Source: Dialister sp.
GTDB taxonomy: Bacteria > Bacillota > Negativicutes > Veillonellales > Dialisteraceae
DNA: 6,174 nucleotides
Direction of reading: 5' to 3'
NCBI GenBank assembly: GCA_022722495.1
Contig: JAIJLI010000137.1
Span: 1 to 6,174, forward strand
The notes under the pieces are model-generated. The model had not been told where the DNA came from. It searched no databases and worked only from the letters and a program-made list of their open reading frames with translations. Shown here in pieces: positions 4,231 to 6,174 of the stretch. The position numbers and the translations under genes were made by a program. Every line of letters begins with the position of its first letter. The stretch's first letter is position 1.

Positions 4231-4289
4231 TACGATGAGGAATGGGAAATGGCACAGCGGCGCATCCTTGATCAAAGCGCCGCGGGATC
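4231..4289 (-). repeat. Partial copy F of the GCGGCGC hairpin repeat
   Basis: GCGGCGC (4257-4263) and GCGCCGC (4277-4283) form the same 7-bp stem as in copies L and R, with a 13-nt loop of unrelated sequence. The left flank GATGAGGAATGGGAAATGG corresponds to the drifted GAAATG-rich flank of copy R. It sits between the trkH stop and the start of the 121-aa gene. There is no T-tract downstream on the minus strand, so it is not a good trkH terminator. A second small stem CTGCC/GGCAG (4322-4340) lies closer to trkH. Confidence 0.6.
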
Positions 4290-4354
4290 TTGAGGGATAA
4301 GCGCTTGGGGCATATTTCTCTCTGCCGATCGCGCGGGCAGCGGATCTTTGCTTC

Positions 4355-5803
4355 TCACCATCCGCTTCGTTTCCAGAAGGAAGGGATGAAGATGCACATC
4401 AGGGTGATGGACTCGAGGCGGCCGAAGAGCATGGAGAGGCAGACGACCATCTTGGAGAGGGTGGGGAGTGCGGCGTAGGTCTGTGTCGCGCCGAATTGAC
4501 CGAATGCAGGGCCGACGCTGCCCATGGTGGAGAAGGAGACGCCGAGGGCATCCAAGAAGGCGAGCCCGTCAAACATCATGATCGCGGCCCACAGAAAGGC
4601 GAGCATGATGTAGAGAAAGAAGAAGCAGAGCACGCGGTAAAGGACGTCGGACGAGTAGCGGTTTTCTCCGGCGGAGACGGCCTGAACGGCACGGGGGTGG
4701 AGGTGGAGCTTCAGCAGGGAAAAGATGCTTTTCCCGAGAAGGATGAAGCGGATGACTTTCATCCCGCCGGCGGTGGAGCCGCCGCAGCCGCCGACAAGGA
4801 TCAGAAGGAGGAGGAGGAAGCGGCAGAAGTCGGGCCACTGGTCAAAGTCAGCGGCGACAAAGCCGGTGGTGGAGGAGATCGATGCAGCGTGAAAGAAGGT
4901 CTCTCTCAGCGCTGGCAGGAGGGAGGCGCCGCCCTGCAGGACGAGGGAGAGCGTCATGAGGATGGTGGCGATGGCGACGATGGATAGGTAGGTGCGGAAT
5001 TCCGTGTCCTTCCAGATGACGGAGACGCCGCGTTTCCATGCTTCGACATAGATGCCGAAGTTCGCAGAGGAAATGATCATGAAGAAAGCGATGACCATTT
5101 CCAGCCGCGCGTCGTGGTAGTAGGCGATGCTTTCATTTCTTGTCGAGAAGCCGCCGGTCGCAATGGTGGAGAAGGCGTGATTCAGTGCGTCCAAGGGGGA
5201 AAGGCCGCAGAGAAGGTAGGAAAGGAAGCAGACGGAGGTGAAGACGGCGTACACGGCAAAGAGGGCGCGTGCTGTCTCGCGGATGCGGGGAAGCGCTTTC
5301 GATGAGGTGGGGCCGGTGCTTTCTGTCTGCATCATACGCACGGTGCCGCGCCCGGCTTGCGGGAAGAGGGCGACAAAGAAGACGATGATGCCAAGGCCGC
5401 CCAGCCAGTGGGTGAGCGAACGGAAGAAGAGAAGGCTTTCGGGGACGCAGGTGAGGTCGGTAAATACAGTCGCGCCTGTCCCGGTGAGGCCTGAGATGCT
5501 CTCGACCAGGCTGTCTAAGGGAGAGAGGCTCCCGCTCACCCAGTAGGGGAGCGCATAGAGCAGGGATACGGCGATCCAGGAGAGCGCGGTGATGGCGGTC
5601 CCTTCCCGCGGCGTCAGGCTGCTTTCGATCGCCGCTCCTTTTCTTTTCAGAAATAGCGAGAGCGCTGCGGAAAGAAGCATCGGCGCGAGAAAGGGAAGGA
5701 GCGGTCCCCGCTCATAGAGCGAGAGCAGGAGCGGCAGCAGCAATGCCGCTCCGCTGGCCGCAAGGACGCGGGACAGCATAGAGTAGATGATTTGAATATT
5801 CAT
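4355..5803 (-). CDS. trkH: TrkH family potassium uptake protein, 482 aa
   Basis: This is the membrane-embedded K+-translocating subunit of a Trk/Ktr-type transporter, which works with a cytoplasmic NAD-binding TrkA/KtrA partner not found in this window. All four pore-loop repeats with their filter glycines are visible: SGLTGTGATVF (104-114), TIATGGFST (213-221), SSTTGFVA (310-317) and TMGSVGPA (426-433). The intramembrane gating loop is GGCGGSTAGGMK (338-349). GRLE near the C-terminus (461-464) and a full set of hydrophobic helices are typical. Length fits TrkH proteins. The start at 5803 gives the expected N-terminus (MNIQIIYSMLSRVL...LLLPLLLSLY). It has no Shine-Dalgarno: a TTCAGGG heptamer array begins 3 nt upstream of the ATG. 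The next Met (residue 9) has none either. Whether it is TrkH- or KtrB-like cannot be settled here. Confidence 0.95.
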   Translation of the reverse strand: MNIQIIYSMLSRVLAASGAALLLPLLLSLYERGPLLPFLAPMLLSAALSLFLKRKGAAIESSLTPREGTAITALSWIAVSLLYALPYWVSGSLSPLDSLVESISGLTGTGATVFTDLTCVPESLLFFRSLTHWLGGLGIIVFFVALFPQAGRGTVRMMQTESTGPTSSKALPRIRETARALFAVYAVFTSVCFLSYLLCGLSPLDALNHAFSTIATGGFSTRNESIAYYHDARLEMVIAFFMIISSANFGIYVEAWKRGVSVIWKDTEFRTYLSIVAIATILMTLSLVLQGGASLLPALRETFFHAASISSTTGFVAADFDQWPDFCRFLLLLLILVGGCGGSTAGGMKVIRFILLGKSIFSLLKLHLHPRAVQAVSAGENRYSSDVLYRVLCFFFLYIMLAFLWAAIMMFDGLAFLDALGVSFSTMGSVGPAFGQFGATQTYAALPTLSKMVVCLSMLFGRLESITLMCIFIPSFWKRSGW

Positions 5804-5806
5804 GAT

Positions 5807-5864
5807 TTCAGGGTTCAGGGTTCAGGGTTCAAGGGTTCAGGGTTCAAGGGTTCAGGGTTCAGGG
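5807..5864 (-). repeat. Tandem heptamer array (TTCAGGG)n touching the trkH start codon
   Basis: Eight consecutive units run along the plus strand. Six are TTCAGGG and two (5828-5835 and 5843-5850) are the 8-nt variant TTCAAGGG. Only 3 nt (5804-5806) separate the array from the trkH ATG, so on the coding strand CCCTGAA units fill the ribosome binding position. Related degenerate units (GGGTTCAAAGG, GGATTCAGTAGG) appear at about 6148-6174. Such arrays change copy number by slippage, which would alter the trkH leader without touching the reading frame. Confidence 0.9.
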
Positions 5865-5872
5865 TTGTGGTG

Positions 5873-6100
5873 GCGGCTTCGCCGCGGAGTTTTAGCATAT
5901 AGGATATTCTCGTATCGTAGCCTTCCCCTCGAGGGGAAGGTGCCCCGAAGGGGCGGATAGGGCACTGGCGGTATGAAAGACAGATGAGGAAAGCGGAGAA
6001 GCGCGCGGCACATGTGGAGAAAGCGTGAGTCCCTCGCCGCGGATGACAAAGATTTCTCGCTTCTCTCGAAATGAGGATACGGGAGTCTGATGTCTCCTAG
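5873..6100 (-). repeat. Intergenic hairpin repeat, copy C
   Basis: On the plus strand it shows hairpin 3 GCGGC-TTC-GCCGC (5873-5885), ATTCTCGTATCG (5905-5916), a perfect 20-bp palindrome whose arms are CCTTCCCCTC/GAGGGGAAGG (5921-5940), hairpin 1 GCCCC-GAA-GGGGC (5942-5954), GGATAGGG and GTATGAAAGACAG (5971-5983). It ends in a 36-nt block (6065-6100) matching copy B's first block. The order of parts is the same as in copy B read on the opposite strand. It lies in the upstream region of trkH. Confidence 0.8.
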
Positions 6101-6122
6101 TCACCCTGCGCCCCTAATCCCT
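6097..6122 (-). repeat. Short segment shared with the start of repeat L
   Basis: The reverse complement of 6097-6122 matches 1527-1552 at 25 of 26 positions (core GGGATTAGGGGCGC, then GGGTGACTAG). Here it joins copy C directly with CTAG in common, whereas near ispE the same segment lies on the far side of the hairpin module. The repeats are therefore modular and joined in different orders. Confidence 0.75.
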
Positions 6123-6174
6123 AGCCACTCATCCCTACAGGTTTAGCGGGTTCAAAGGATTCAGTAGGTTCAAC

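Larger units (their letters stand above)
5804..6174. other. Gene-free region upstream of trkH
   Basis: No credible gene lies in these 371 nt. They hold the heptamer array (5807-5864), hairpin repeat copy C (5873-6100), a segment shared with repeat L (6097-6122) and a tail of degenerate GGTTCA units to the window end. The trkH promoter should be here, but no pair of -35 and -10 boxes with correct spacing is convincing. The minus-strand frame at 5852-6049 translates repeat sequence. Confidence 0.7.

Noticed and set aside
4217..4255. N-terminal extension of the 121-aa protein (start at 4255)
   Set aside because: The 13 extra residues are read from the Shine-Dalgarno and the flank of repeat F, and no ribosome binding site precedes 4255.
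4496..4987. 163-codon plus-strand frame rich in Glu, Gly and Asp
   Set aside because: It is antisense to the trkH pore region; the composition is the reverse reading of hydrophobic codons and it has no homologue I recognise.
5807..5864. Telomere-like TTAGGG resemblance or iteron-type origin
   Set aside because: The unit is TTCAGGG in a bacterial chromosome context; there are no DnaA boxes, no replication gene and no AT-rich unwinding region nearby.
5852..6049. Minus-strand frame with YPPLRGTFPSRGRL
   Set aside because: The peptide is the translation of the CCTATCCGCCCC and CCTTCCCC hairpins of copy C; it has no independent gene support.

Overview
This is a chromosomal-type bacterial window with five complete protein genes separated by intergenic DNA that is unusually rich in repeats. 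Strong AGGAGG-like ribosome binding sites, a sigma-70 style promoter, the MEP isoprenoid pathway gene ispE and several families of small hairpin repeats suggest a Firmicute. My best guess is the Negativicutes (Veillonellaceae/Selenomonadaceae type). That guess rests on general impression, because no phylogenetic marker is present.

Layout: 1-161 is a hairpin repeat (copy A). 181-1092 (-) is a radical SAM protein with a clear promoter and a palindrome at its transcription start. 1093-1757 is a gene-free stretch holding a possible outward-facing promoter, an octamer array, hairpin repeat copy B and a second repeat type (L). 1758-2621 (+) is ispE and 2685-3275 (+) is a nitroreductase, probably one operon. 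3276-3850 is gene-free and holds R (the inverted partner of L), hairpin repeat copy D and a partial copy E. 3851-4216 (-) is an unrecognised 121-residue protein. 4217-4354 holds another hairpin copy (F). 4355-5803 (-) is a TrkH-type potassium transporter subunit. 5804-6174 is gene-free and holds a heptamer array touching the trkH start, hairpin repeat copy C and degenerate tail repeats.

The genes look like ordinary housekeeping or accessory functions with no shared pathway: isoprenoid precursor synthesis, flavin reductase activity, K+ uptake and an uncharacterised radical SAM enzyme. No transposase, integrase, CRISPR, tRNA or rRNA is visible.

The most interesting content is intergenic. (1) A compound repeat of two different modules lies left of ispE in one orientation (1309-1720) and right of the nitroreductase in the opposite orientation (3282-3746), so the two-gene cassette is bracketed by long diverged inverted repeats that include a perfect 36-bp match. 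(2) The hairpin module recurs four times, and stem changes between copies are compensatory, which points to selection on, or propagation through, a folded structure. (3) Repeats press directly against gene borders: a hairpin overlaps the ispE stop codon, a repeat supplies the stop codon of the 121-residue gene, and a TTCAGGG array occupies the place where the trkH ribosome binding site should be. All alignments were made by eye.
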